Below are positions 32,280-43,763 of a stretch of DNA of 64,000 nt, piece by piece. Each line of letters opens with the position of its first letter. Positions within the stretch are counted from its first letter, which is position 1. Source of the stretch: Bromus sterilis (Eukaryota; Streptophyta; Magnoliopsida; Poales; Poaceae). The translations under genes and the position numbers were made by a program. The notes beneath the pieces are model-generated. The model worked only from the letters and a program-made list of their open reading frames with translations. It was not told the DNA's origin and ran no database searches. The stretch is taken from assembly GCA_950022295.1 (NCBI GenBank), contig OX465600.1:4712001-4776000 (forward strand), given 5' to 3'.

Positions 32280-33260
32280 TGACACTTAGGTTTTGTATAA
32301 CTAAAATGCATAAAGCCAACGATCGAGTCTGATAAAAATGAAGAAGAATGAAAAGTAAACAATTGGCAATAGTAGAATTCTATACGATCGACACTATGCC
32401 TACATCGAAGAAAACGGTAGGCCAATTCGGAGATTATGATATCATTCATGTTAGATAAATACTACCTCTGTCTCATAATGTAAGATGTATTTGTAGTTCA
32501 ATTGAAATAACAATTGGTATTTCACCCGTTGTAGCGTAGATCGTGTACGAAGCGAGTGCGTACATCAAAAAATAGCATGAAAAAAAGCATTATTGTTATT
32601 AAAATTCAAATCATTTCTACATAATCAAAGCGGTCATAGTAAGGCAAACATTTTCACCCTTATTAGTGTCTTAAACCTATTTAAAATACGCGTCTAACAA
32701 TGATCAAGAAAATCGACAACACTTGTGAAAGCATACAAATTTAACACTATTTGGTCGACATGAATATTTATAATGGAATCTTCGACTTCCAAATTTTCTT
32801 GTTATTACTCGTTGGACATCAAAATGCGTGAGTGCACGATACATATAATCGATTGTAAATGACCCTGATTTAGTGAAGTTTCAGCGAAAAATATCCCATC
32901 CTTCTGTCAAGTTAATCGAATCCAGGCTGAATACAAGATCCTGCCCAGATATAAATCGAGTAATTTTCAAATCCCACCTGAACCAAATATTCTGCAGGGA
33001 TGAACTGAGCACCTACACAATATTATTATTGTATAATGTTAATCAGCCACATCCCACATGACATGGAATGCAAGTCATTTCTCTCTCAGAAATATCATCA
33101 CTTACACGTACCTCCAATCCAATTTAAAAGTGTTTCCACATTATTTGAACCTGTTGAAGGGAATTTGCAATGGTCTTGTATAAAAAACTCTAAAATTAAG
33201 AAGATAGCGATTACAACTGGGGCCTTAGAGAATCTAAAACGATGTACGTTTACCCGCTAG

Positions 33261-33790
33261 AGAGGGGGTCGTTAATAAAGAAGAAACAAACTCAGCAGCA
33301 TGCGAGAATCACTAATTAGCGGGCATCCTCTTGCACGGCTTCGCGGAGGTCAATTTTGACGCGCTCCAGAGCCGTCACGTGTCGCGCTTTGACTGTGTCC
33401 CGCGCGAAGCAACAACTATGAGTGCGCACGGACCTGTGGCTGCGCTGGTTGTGGATGTGGCTTGGACTGTGGCTCGGACTGTGGCTGTGGCATGGACTGT
33501 GGCTCGGGCTGTGGTTGAAAACTGTGGTTGTGGCATGGACTGTGGCTCGGGCTGTAGCAGGGGTTGTGGTTGTGACTCGGACAGTGGCTGGAAATTGTGG
33601 CTGAAGTTATGACTGCGTTCGTGACCGTTGCTGCGCGTGTGGCTACGACTGTGCGTCCGAAAGGTGCCATGTGTCAAACGCGGAAGGGCTAAGAAGAAAC
33701 CCCGGATCGCACCAGAACGTGATACTTGACACGCTCAGAGCGCGTGCGAGTGACCTTCGAAAAGGGTACCTATGCTACTACAGAGTACTA
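33261..33790. repeat. region with GTGGCTCGGACT minisatellite
   Basis: From about 33440 to 33600, 12-18-bp units such as ACTGTGGCTCGG and GTGGCATGGACT repeat about ten times. Open frames on both strands here are products of the repeat. The flanking DNA is absent from unit 2, so it entered unit 1 after the duplication or was lost from unit 2. Confidence 0.7.
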
Positions 33791-33795
33791 CATTA

Positions 33796-34036
33796 GGGCA
33801 TGTACAATGGTTGATAAGACTGTTCTATCTTAGCGCCGCCATATAATTTAGATATGACAAAAAAAGTGATATACAATGGTTCTATCTTAGCTTAACTAAA
33901 GGTTCCTTAATTTATGGTGAGAGAATTATTGCTAAGAGATGATCTCTTAAATAAGAGAAGATAAAGTCTTTTTTTTCAATTTCTCTCTCCTCCACATCAT
34001 CATGATAAGACTAAAATAGCAACATTGTACATGCCC
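33796..34036. mobile_element. Tourist-type MITE (241 bp)
   Basis: TTA duplications (33793-33795 and 34037-34039) flank GGGCATGTACAATG...CATTGTACATGCCC, perfect 14-bp inverted ends. PIF/Harbinger-type; absent from unit 2. Confidence 0.9.
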
Positions 34037-34270
34037 TTAAATGTACTGGTCCATACAAAAAAAAACATCCAACCCAAACACACAGATTTTACCAACCTGG
34101 CTTAATCTCCACTTTGCAGATGTACGAACCCAGAGAAAAGCCCATGCCGCACTACAGAGTTTTTCATTGTTTTTCCCGAGTCAGCTTTATTTTATAATTA
34201 TCAAGAAGGGAATCAAATAAAAATATATTTTAATTATCAAGAAGGGAATCGAATAAAAATATATTTGATT

Positions 34271-34343
34271 GGAGATGCATGGAATCAAACCCCGTGCCTC
34301 TATTCCGCATTGATTAGCGCTCTACCAATTGAGCTACATCCCC
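34271..34343 (-). pseudogene. Ala-tRNA-like sequence, copy C
   Basis: 73 nt, family as at 29879. The B box is altered (GGTTTGATTCC), and a mismatch (CCATGC) weakens the T stem. T5 follows on the minus strand (34258-34262). It ends unit 1's shared tRNA-containing block and corresponds to copy E. Confidence 0.72.
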
Positions 34344-34429
34344 ATTTACAGTGTACAAATCTAATTCACACAAATAATACAATTACTAATCGCGAATTAA
34401 AAACACCAATAAGCTAGCTAGCCAAGATA

Positions 34430-34528
34430 CTACTTCCTCCGTTTCAAAATAACTGTCTCAACTTTGTACCAGCTCTAGTACAAAGTTAAACTAAGGCTAA
34501 GATAGTTATTTTGAAACGGAGAAAATAG
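34430..34528. mobile_element. Stowaway-type MITE (99 bp)
   Basis: TA duplications (34428-34429 and 34529-34530) flank CTACTTCCTCCGTTTCAAAA...TTTTGAAACGGAGAAAATAG. Tc1/mariner Stowaway. Confidence 0.9.
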
Positions 34529-34799
34529 TACATACATTAGATTTTTCTGGTCATTTGACCCGAGACATCAATAATCCAGTAAGCTAGCTCAAAAACAATG
34601 ACCAACAAAAAGAATGAGTCCAGCCCATAAAAAGAAATAAAATGCATGCATGGAGTACATAGTCCTATATCAATTTCAAAGGTTCCTATTTTTGACGAGG
34701 AAAATGGAGAGAGCTACTAGCGACCATGCACGCAACGCAAAGCTATCAAGCAGTATGTGCCAACATACCGATCAATTACAAATCTGGTAGTGTCAAAAA

Positions 34800-35440
34800 A
34801 TTTCAAAAAAATAATAAAATAAATCAAAAAAATATCACTTTTTTTTATCTCAGGTCAATACGCTTAATCTCAGGTCAAATTACACTCCGTGGTCAATCTT
34901 CTCCAAAGGTTGTCCATCCTCACACTACTCCAGTCCAGCACACTTAACTTCTCAATTTCATTCAAGTTCAGCACCAGCACGCTTAAGAAGCACTTGTTAA
35001 TATATGTATCGTATCAATCCTATTAAATCTTGTTGATTTCTAAGACCTTGTTGATGTCCATGGGTGTGATAAATTTTTTAACATTTTTTCAAACTTCCCG
35101 TTCGGTCACCTAGCCAATAGTGCACCACTACTAAGTTTGATTTTTTTTCAAAAAAAATTCCATCCAGATCTAAAAAGCCCCGCAACTTTTTTCTGTTAGG
35201 GTTTTGGGAATAATAAAAATCTTTAACTTTTCGAGTAGATGACTTTTCATATAAAAAACTTTTTCATTGGACTTCGTATGTAAAAGTTATGTCCATTTTA
35301 CATATTCTAGAGTAATTTTGCAAAAATGCCAAAAATTTATGTTTGTTAATTTTCCTAACAACTAGACCACTTAAGACATGAGCATCTCGAAGGATTTTAT
35401 TTTTTTGAATTTGTTATCATTTTCTTTTATTTATTTTCAA
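34800..35440. other. AT-rich intergenic DNA
   Basis: No gene or bounded element recognised. A CACTACTAAG word at 35126 looks like a CACTA end, but neither the target duplication nor the neighbouring sequence supports it. Confidence 0.5.
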
Positions 35441-35489
35441 ATGAAAAGGCGGTCCAAAGGTGGTGTCTTTGGTGTAAATTTTGGGCAAC

Positions 35490-35996
35490 TCACAACTTAC
35501 TAATTGCGCATTTATGGAAAGTGCGTCATTACTATGTCCAGGAATGGATCATTACTAGGCAACGTACTTTGTATAGGTGCACCATTACTATGTTAAAATT
35601 ACTAATGGCGCACGTGTACAAAGTGCGCCATTACTATGTCTAGCACTGGGTCAAACCTTCGTCAAACATAGTAATGGCACACTTTGTATATGTGCGCCAT
35701 TAGTAAGTTTGGCATAATAATAACGCACCTATACAAAGTGCATCATTATTATATTTGACCAAGGTTTGACCCAGTCCTACACATAGTAATGGATTACTTT
35801 TGTAAAGGTGCGTCATTACTATGTCCAGGAATGCGTCAAAAATAGTAATGACACGTTTTTTACCTGGTGCGCCACCACTATTTCGGTTAGCAATGCCGCA
35901 TTATGTATAGGTGCGTCATTACCATATGTAGTGGTGCACCACATGTACAGTGTGTAATTAGTGTTCACATTAGCTATAGTTATTTTTCTAGTAGTG
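35490..35996 (-). mobile_element. CACTA transposon terminus with subterminal repeats (fragment)
   Basis: The right end reads on the minus strand CACTACTAGAAAAATAACTA, a standard Triticeae CACTA terminal repeat. Before it lie about a dozen direct and inverted copies of GCGCCATTACTATGT/ACATAGTAATGGCGC variants, the subterminal repeats bound by CACTA transposases. No transposase and no matching left terminus were found, so this is a remnant or a very short derivative. Confidence 0.72.
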
Positions 35997-36036
35997 TTAT
36001 AGGAAATAAATAAATACAATTCAGGTAGGGAAAACT

Positions 36037-39000
36037 TGTAAGGCCCGATATGCGGTACTGTTCCAGATCTAGATGTTTCCATCCAGTTCCGGGGACGAAG
36101 CACATATCAGTCCCACCGCGACATATGACATAGCCATATGCCCCGGATTTCCAACATGATATCACAACATTACAGATACAAGGATACAACATCTCATACA
36201 ATTCGGCATACAACTGCCTTAATATAATACAACAGCGGAAGATATATGTCTGAGTACAGACTACAATCAAATGCCTGATGGAAAAGAGAAAAACATTGAT
36301 CCCATAACCACACGGGTCCAGGCCCTCCGCCGGGATCCGTCTAACTAGTCGTCGTCGAGTCTCCACGTGAAACGTCGATCACCATACCTGTTGTCGATCA
36401 AGAACCCTGAAAAGAGTTTGGGGATAGTATCATGAGTACAGAGGTACTCAGCATCCAACTTTATTGGTCATCTGACCCAGCAAGGACTTCATCACTCGTC
36501 ATTCTAGGACAACTAGTAGTTTACGGTAAGGAAGGGGTAAGTGGTGAGGTTGCTGACGCACTAGCATTTTTGAAGTGGCTAACGATCTAGAGAGTAAGGT
36601 AAGAAGCCAAGCATTCGATGAGGAATCGCCCCCAACAAGTCTTGCTATCAACTACTTACGCAAACATAACACCTATCATATCCTTGTCCTCCTCTTCGCA
36701 TCCCGACGAAGAAGAAGCAGTCAAGGCACACACACGTTGATCAAGTTATATTAAGATTATCTCAGTTGTTGTTGTCTATGAACAAGGAGTAGGTCTCAAG
36801 TCGTCCATAACCGTGGACACGGCTTCTCGAAAAGATTTAACCCTGCAGGGGTGTACCAACTGCCCATTACAAGGCTCCGCACGCACGCCCATCTCTCTCA
36901 GTTGCTACCCATGATAGGCAACCATTTTATGATTTAGTCCCAAGAGATACGGAACGACATGTCCCTCTAACTAACAACGCAAAAATCCGGTTGGCCCCCG
37001 GTGAGTCGACATCCGACTCAAAAGCCTGTCGCGCTCTCGAATCGGCCTCTACCGTCTGGATGAGGTCTGGTTAGTTTCCCAAACAGATGTGGACAACCCC
37101 CTAGCTCCCTGGGGTGGACCAACAAGAGAAACCAAGTCTCCGCTGGCCCAAGTTGTTTGAAATCTGCCGGCCGCGGACCAATCACACACACGTTTTCAAA
37201 TGGTAAATCAGCTTGGGTTACCACTAGAAATGTTTGAAGCTAGGTAGGTAAGAAAAGGGGATCCCATAAAATCCCACACGCGGTTAGGCACGCTCAGTCT
37301 TAAAACCAATACCCGAAACTCGGATCCTAGGTGACTCGAATGGAACAAAGCGCCGGGGCGGGATAGCCTAGACCTTCCATCCTTCATCGAATACAGTCAA
37401 CATTTATAATAATCATATCATCATCAACAATATAATAATGTGATATCCCAAACCCAGGAGTAACAGGGTAACATCGTAGCTTCCTAAGCATGCATACTAA
37501 GCAGGGGCTGAGCAACGAGCAATAGTAACATAGCAGTACAAAGTTTGCCGGGAGGGGACATGGTTGTATCGGTTTAAAAGAGGCACAACCTAAACATTGC
37601 ATAACACTAAGTGCCGCACAACAATTAAAACATTTAGTACTGCTCTTTCCTAAACCATATTTTAGGTTGGTTAACAACAGCAAACAATATCATAAACACA
37701 AAGTACACGAAAAACTAATCAAGTTACATATAAAGAACACCCCAAACGGAGTTACGGTTACAAAGATACAAGCAAAACAAGTTACGGGCACAATCTGCCA
37801 ACATCGGGAAGCACACTTTAGAGCATTGCATAAACAACATAATGAATGCAAACATGCTCACAAATGATATGAAAGTAAATAGACATGGCAGGTAAGGCAT
37901 GGCAAAAGAATCATGCAAAAAGACATCATAGATCAAAAGATATTAAGCAAACAACATAGGATCGTGACGTTACAGACTTAGAGAAAAACAGAGGTGGCTG
38001 TCAAAAACAGCGGGATAGCAACTTTGGAGCTCAATAACTATATGACCAGCAAGCATATCATGACAATGCAATACATATAGTGGAAGTAGACATGATGCTT
38101 AACAATATGCAATTGGAATCACTCAATTCCGATAAACGGTTGCGACGCAACCGTCACCCGAAGTTGCAACAAATTAACAGTTTCAGCAACAGCAGCACAT
38201 TAACATCAGGATCACCACTTTGGAACAAGATTTAATATAGCTAAAGAACCCAAACATGACAAGTTAAAGCATGGAAATGAATTACACATGATGCTTAACA
38301 CAAAAAAAAACAATCAATGCAATAGACCTCATGGATGAGTCACAATCATCATCCAAAGTTGCAACAAAATAACATCAGCAGCACTTGACAGAATTTAGCA
38401 ACAGTTAACGGCCTGATGCCCACTTCAACACAGAATTACATATTCAAGATGACCTCAAAATAAATAACTTCCTAAAGATGAATTCTAGAGCACACAAAGC
38501 ACAACCTAACAAAAAAAGAATCACTTCATTCGGAGCTACGAGTCAACGGAAAATCGATTTGCAAAACGGGATCAGCAGCACAAAAAATCCTGGGACTTAG
38601 AAAAATTCACAGTGCTAGGAAAAAAATAACAGAGGCATTAATAAAAAAATAAGGGGGCGGCCTGGCTCACCATGGGCCGAGGCCCATCTGGCCGAAGCGG
38701 TGGCTGGTGGTGGCTTGGGCCACCGAGGCGCGCGTGGGCCTGGAGGCGCATGGCTGGCCGGCCCACCTGGCCGGTTTTAGGCGCACGGGACTCCCCGTCC
38801 CCGACCCCGAACGACAGAGGCTGGAGATACCGGACGGCTGCGCCGTGTCGCCGGCGAGGGGCGGCGAGGAGGAGGACGGAGGAGGGGCTCGGGGAGCGCC
38901 GGGACGGTGGGGATCCACCGGATCTCGCCGGATTCGGGGAGGACGGCGTCGAGGAGGCGCATGGCTGCGGCGGCGGCCCGGTCATGGCACCACGGCGGCT

Positions 39001-39850
39001 GGCGGCTGCGCTCCCGTGGCGGGGCAAGCTGCAGGGGAAGAGGAGGTGGGTCAGAGAGAGAGAGAGGAGAGGGAAGAGAGGGAGGGAGAGAGGAGGAGGG
39101 GTGGCGGCGCGGCGTCGGCTCGCCGGCCAGCCTGCCGGAGCGCGGGCAGCGGCGGCTTGCTGCCCTCGGGTGGTTGCGTCCACGGGAGGAGAGAGAAGGC
39201 TGGGAGGCTGGGGAGCTCCCTGGGCCGTCGGATCGCGAGATCTGACGGTCCAGGATGGATCTGGCTAGGGTTTGCTACAAAAATGGGCAAAATGCGAAAA
39301 TTGGGGTTATTGTGAGGGGGGTGGCTGCAATTTTTGGACTAGGGAAACCCTAGAAAGAGGTGAGAGTGTGGTGGTCTTTATATAGCCCAGGTGGCTGGCA
39401 GTTTGCAAAAACATCCCCGGTTTTTCTCTCTCGCGCGCGGTGTTTACGTTTCTGACCGCCGAGGGTCCGCAGTACCTCCGATTCGGGTAAAACTTCGAAT
39501 TGCGCGATCAGCGCGTCGAGCCGACAGCGTTCACATCGCGTTGGAACCGTTCCGAGAACACTTTCCGGCACGCTATAAAATAACTCGTTTAATTATTAAA
39601 CGGGGTTTTCGTTCCGTTGGCTGCGGCAGGTCTCGTGCGGTTTGCGCGACGGTGATCGGGTGAAACCCGGTGTCGCAAAGGTCGACTGTCAGGATGGCAA
39701 AGGTCGGTCTCCGTCCGATACAAGATACGAGGGGGTAAAATAATCGCCGATCGATCAATCGGGGATGCAAACACCGCAAACAAATCAGACAATCAAACAA
39801 TTCACACCGAAAATAAAATTTTTAATTTTTGTGAAATATGGGCTGTTACA
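36037..39850 (-). mobile_element. large solo LTR (3,814 bp), LARD-like
   Basis: Bounded by TGTAAGGCCC...GGGCTGTTACA and flanked by the perfect 5-bp duplication AAACT (36032-36036 and 39851-39855). The minus strand starts TGTAACAGCCC and carries a strong TATA box (GGGCTATATAAAG, 39376-39388) in the first 500 bp. A GC-rich leader follows (38640-39290), whose several 60-200-codon open frames are shadows of GC bias. No gag or pol domain is found. An LTR nearly 4 kb long without internal region fits a solo LTR of a large-retrotransposon-derivative family; the family was not identified. Confidence 0.8.
39378..39386 (-). promoter_or_regulatory. TATA box of the large LTR
   Basis: The minus strand reads CTATATAAA, an ideal plant TATA box, 464 bp inside the LTR start. 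It sets the transcription direction as minus. Confidence 0.75.
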
Positions 39851-40056
39851 AAACTCTCCCTCCCCCATGAAAATTCAAGAAAAATCTATTGTGTAAACAA
39901 AACAGACACGGTTACATTCACGCATGTACTTTGTATATTTAAAAATAAATAAATAAAAACTATTACGCGATGGAGATGTGGTTTCTTATCCTACTTACTC
40001 TTTCTATTTATAAAATGATACTACATTATGGGACGGATGGAGCACTTACTAGCAAG

Positions 40057-41262
40057 CTAAGAGAATACTTTCATTGCTTGTGGTTGAGATGGCAGGTCGA
40101 ACTCTAAGAACCCGAAGGCGGAGCTCCATTTTGTCCAATGCATCTCCTTTGTCTTCAAATCAAGAATTATGCACCCTTGCTTATATCTCGTCTCCAATAG
40201 CACCATGTCGTCGCTCGTATTCCCAAAGCCATCAAACTCAATTATAATATTAGGGCCGCCGCCTCCAATAGGGATGTGTGGGTAAAACAATCGCAGCTTC
40301 TCCTCGATGTTGATCACGTTTTCCAGTGACCAACCATCCCCACCATCACCTGTTTTGTCTGTAGGGAGTTGTAACCATATGGATATCGAAAACAAGTCTA
40401 TAGCCAGTAATTTCAGTAGGTTTCGATCTGGTGACGTCGCCAAGTGGAGCTGCATTGCATTGGGCTTGATGACCGAGAGCTTCACACGTCCCGGCGTTCC
40501 TGTGCGCACATCGTAGGTGACGATTTGGTCGCCGGTGTACCTTAGCCAATGGACGACCCCACCGCGAAGGACGGCGGGGTCATTGTTGGGACAGATCGAC
40601 CACAACGTGGAGTCACGGTGCGTCGCACTAGTGAGAGGGCCCCAAGTACCAGAGGATGTGGCGGTTTGTACTTTGATCCTTGATCGGTTGAAAGTCATGG
40701 AGAGCAGCATGAAGGAGCAGTCGATGCCATCTGCGGCGGTGAGCAGTACGTAGTGGTGAACATTGGAGATGCTAATATCGGTATAAGGCAGTTCCGAGAT
40801 GAAGGTGCGGTGGCCCGTCATGGGCTCGTACACACACATGTCAAAACATCCATTGTACCTGTGTCCACCTTTGGCTTTGAGAAGGGCCAAGCCGCCGCGC
40901 GATGTCACGAGATAAGATGTTGGGTCAAGGACGTCCTTGCCGGCGTTGCGGGACATGAACGGTGAAAGGTAGTCATAGCAGAAAGACGATGCGGCAAGGG
41001 TAGCCGGGTGCACCAGGGTCAGGGGTATATTGGTGGTGTGGGTGCAAAAACGGGCGAGGATGGAGGGAGCCGCCTGTTGCCGCCTGACGCGGCGGATGAA
41101 CGGCGGGCTTAGGATATCACGACGGAGATGTTTACAAAGGGCAGCACAGCGGATGAGGGTGATAAAATCGGTGCGCGCCACAATCTCAAGCAGGAGATCA
41201 GCCGAGAGCTCCGTCGCTGGAGCTCGTATGTCGTCTCGTCGGCGTTTCCTCCGTGGCGCCAT
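40057..41262 (-). CDS. F-box protein with Triticeae-type F-box-associated C-terminal domain
   Basis: A single-exon gene of 401 residues. After a basic start (APRRKRRRDD) an F-box lies at about 18-58 (LSADLLLEIVARTDFITLIRCAALCKHLRRDILSPPF region), the segment that binds SKP1 in SCF ubiquitin ligases. The rest (60-401) is a beta-rich domain of the type common in expanded grass F-box families: YLVTSRGGLALL, YEPMTGHRTF, HWLRYTGDQIVTYDVRTG, and DDMVLLETRYKQGCIILDLKTKEMHW. It would recruit substrates to an SCF complex; the substrate is unknown. The ATG at 41262 begins just before the F-box and gives normal family length. The frame is intact. It lies alone between a solo LTR and the second unit of a segmental duplication, with an F-box-like remnant head-to-head upstream. 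Confidence 0.88.
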   Translation of the reverse strand: MAPRRKRRRDDIRAPATELSADLLLEIVARTDFITLIRCAALCKHLRRDILSPPFIRRVRRQQAAPSILARFCTHTTNIPLTLVHPATLAASSFCYDYLSPFMSRNAGKDVLDPTSYLVTSRGGLALLKAKGGHRYNGCFDMCVYEPMTGHRTFISELPYTDISISNVHHYVLLTAADGIDCSFMLLSMTFNRSRIKVQTATSSGTWGPLTSATHRDSTLWSICPNNDPAVLRGGVVHWLRYTGDQIVTYDVRTGTPGRVKLSVIKPNAMQLHLATSPDRNLLKLLAIDLFSISIWLQLPTDKTGDGGDGWSLENVINIEEKLRLFYPHIPIGGGGPNIIIEFDGFGNTSDDMVLLETRYKQGCIILDLKTKEMHWTKWSSAFGFLEFDLPSQPQAMKVFS

Positions 41263-41516
41263 GGTTTTTTGTGTCCCCGCTTGATTTGAGTTGAGTTGGG
41301 AGGCGCTTGCTAATTAAATTAAGTAGCTGGCCGTCTCCCGATGCAAGCACAAATAAAATCGAATTGGAGTGGCGACCGGACTGGCTTTCTGGGTAACAAG
41401 GACACGCAGGCAGCAAATCTGAAGAAGAAAATATCGTTTGGAATTGGACTTCCAAAACAACTCTGTGACTCCCGGAGCAGTACATAATTCGGTTCGATGC
41501 CAAGTCGATTTGGCTC

Positions 41517-41927
41517 GTGCCTGCCTTTGGGAGGCCAATGTCGTTCCAAGGAACGCTATGCATGTTGAGGTGGGAACCGGCTCATGGTGAACAACAGATT
41601 TTTCAGATCGAAACGCCTCGGCATCGGCATGATCCTGGTTTAGGTTCATCTTTGTTGTTACTTCCACCCAGGCTGATTGCCACATGTCCAAAGAACAAAA
41701 CCTACATCCCTTGCCGCCTAGCAGAATGTGACTCGGATATATTTGTGATATTTTTCACCGATGGTTGGCATGTGCGAGCTTATAGGGTCGCTCAACTTGT
41801 TCTTGGCAGTGACGTTCCGGTGACAAGCATAGGAGGCCACACTATTTTTCTTGATATCAAAAGGATTATGACCGCATGCTGTGGGGTGATTCCTACTATC
41901 GCGGGTAACACCATTGTACCATCTTGA
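41517..41927 (+). pseudogene. F-box-associated (DUF295-like) C-terminal fragment
   Basis: The open stretch of about 136 codons has LAECDSDIFVIFF, AYRVAQLVLGSDVPVTSIGG, HTIFLDIKR and VIPTIAGNTIV, resembling the end of the beta-propeller domain of grass DUF295 F-box proteins (disk-blade ending with a GGxALFxG and GNxVY pattern). No F-box or complete start is found upstream, where frames are broken, so it is a remnant. Family identity is inferred from motif shape only. Confidence 0.5.
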
Positions 41928-41984
41928 TACTGGATCTTGCTCGATGATCAGTGACGCTTCGAATCCTGATAGCCTCATTTACCA

Positions 41985-42900
41985 TATCTACAATTCCTGC
42001 CAATGTAGTATGAGACCGTTGCACCTGCGCTCTACTTAACTGGTATGATTCGCTAACTCAGAAGTTGAAAGGATCAGAACAAATATATTTTTAGGGGATG
42101 CTCATCCTGAATTTGAAGTGAAGAAGTGACGACCTAAATAGATTGATTGTTGTCGGATCCATGGGAACCAGGTCCTTTGCGCCCGTGGCGCAGGTGTCCC
42201 GACAAAGCTTCGTGTGCCATAGTAGCTTCCTGCTGGCTTCCCGTTAAGCTCAAGTTGCTTCCCAATGGCGTGATACAATCGTATAACTACAACATCTAGA
42301 AGAAGGCCTCTTCATGCATTTTACCTCTCAAAGGAGGTGAGGAGCGCAGATCCCCGACAATATCTAACCTCAAGATACAAATAATTGTAAAGACCTTCAC
42401 GGGGCACGACTATCATATAGAAGGAGCTTCGTCTACCCCGACAACAAGCATCTCAACAATATGCAACCACATCATATCTCATCTGGGCCTAGCCCCTATT
42501 AGGTAATCTTTAGCTTATGTATAAGATTTTCTAAGTTGTTGCTGGACTAGCAAGATGAAAACTGGTAGATCATATTTTGAGCTCTTTTTTGAGTGCTCGG
42601 GTTGTGGGCTCCGAAAGGATCTTGGTTGCCTTACCCAGTATAGGTTGGAAGAGAAAGGCTAGTTATATAGACTTAGTAGTGGTACTGGTATTGTAGCAAA
42701 GACATAGTGATTTCTTTATATGAAATCGAAGAGGTAGCTCTCTTTTATAAAAAAAAAGGGGTTAATTATTGGATTGCCCTTAGACGCGTCGATGTGCTCA
42801 GTTTTCCCGCAGATGCGTTTCGTGCTCAGTTTTTCCCCTAGTACGGATAGTCCGTGGATTACCACTTAAGCTAGCTCTAGCTGCCTGCTGCTGCCATCTC
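41985..42900. other. intergenic DNA
   Basis: No gene, inverted-repeat element or RNA gene recognised. Codon-like patches exist but no frame is open beyond about 50 codons. Confidence 0.5.
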
Positions 42901-42940
42901 CAAAAAAACGATCAGCAAAAAGGAAAAAAAGATTAATAAT

Positions 42941-43013
42941 GGAGATGCGAGGAATCAAATCCTGTGCCTCTATTCAGCATTGATTAGTGCTCTACCAATT
43001 GAGCTACATCCCC
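42941..43013 (-). pseudogene. Ala-tRNA-like sequence, copy D
   Basis: 73 nt, the unit 2 partner of copy B, but without B's 11-nt deletion. Several substitutions (AGCACT, GCTGAAT, AGGATTTGATTCC) weaken the T stem and the B box. An A7 run at 42924-42930 gives a minus-strand T-tract after the 3' end. Confidence 0.72.
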
Positions 43014-43319
43014 ATTTGATAAGTTAGGTTTTATTAGGATAATTAATTAAAATTAACTGGAGATAAAACTAACCATATGTGAGCCCGTGCTGGACGACCC
43101 AAGTCAAGTGGCTGGCGGTCCAGTTCATTGACCCAAAAAGAACGTTTCTTCTTTTTCACATAGCATCAAGGCTCTTGTTGCTTGCAGGCAGTGGCGGAGA
43201 TAGTCCCCAAGCCGCCAGGGCCTTGGCCTAGGGCGTAGCCGGCTATCCCTTTGGTGATTAGAGAAGAAGCTACTATTTAGCACTGTAGTTACGTCATTGG
43301 CCCGAGGCATCCCTGCCGG

Positions 43320-43535
43320 CTACCTAGGTCCGCTACTGCTTGCAGGGAAGCCTTGGCCCTCGCGGATGACCTATCGATCAAGTCCATCTTCATCTCCTGC
43401 GACTCCAGCTCAGTGGTGCGAGATATTGTTGATCAAAGTAGCGGTATGCGCGGCACTATCGTCAAGGAGATAAATCAGAGATCAAGCACATTTGTTTCGT
43501 GCAGTTTTGTTTATGAATCCAGAAAGACAAATGTG
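43320..43535 (+). pseudogene. RNase H-like (RVT_3) fragment, unit 2 copy
   Basis: About 70 codons in frame: REALALADDLSIKSIFISCD, SSSVVRDIVDQSSG, then IVKEINQRSSTFVSCSFVYE and TNVD. This pattern is typical of the plant RNase H-like domain that follows LINE reverse transcriptases or occurs in stand-alone LINE-derived proteins. No upstream catalytic half is present. The frame here lacks the 8-bp insertion seen in unit 1. Confidence 0.65.
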
Positions 43536-43763
43536 GATTTTCTTTTCTACATGTTATTTCTTGATAAAAAATGTATTTATGAACTTCAATGTTGCATTAA
43601 GCAAATACAAAGCATAATAAACAACACTTAGCTTTTGTATAACTAGAATGCATAAAGGCAACCATCGAGTCTGATAAAAATGAAGAAGAATGAAAAGTAA
43701 ACAATTGGCAACAGTAGAATTCTATATGACCGACAGTATGCCTACATCGAAGAAAACGGTAGG

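Larger units (their letters stand above)
31165..34790. repeat. segmental duplication, unit 1
   Basis: Collinear with 42908-50356. Shared blocks, in order: tRNA-like copy B versus D; the broken RNase H fragment; the block with CAACTTCATTGTGGCATTAA; the block with TTTGGTCGACATGAATATTT; the block with CCTCCAATCCAATTTAAAAG; tRNA-like C versus E; and the block with GCGACCATGCACGCAACG. Unit 1 alone has a 337-bp Helitron, a minisatellite region (33261-33790) and a Tourist MITE. Confidence 0.85.

Noticed and set aside
33331..33677. Cys/Gly/Trp-rich predicted proteins on both strands
   Set aside because: Encoded by the GTGGCTCGGACT minisatellite; repeat artefacts.
35126..35996. A short complete CACTA element starting at CACTACTAAG
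   Set aside because: The three bases flanking the proposed left end differ from those right of 35996, and the left interior lacks the subterminal repeat.
38640..39315. Several overlapping 60-200-codon open frames on both strands
   Set aside because: They lie in the GC-rich leader of the large solo LTR, are Arg/Gly/Pro-rich in every frame, and lack domain character; GC bias explains them.
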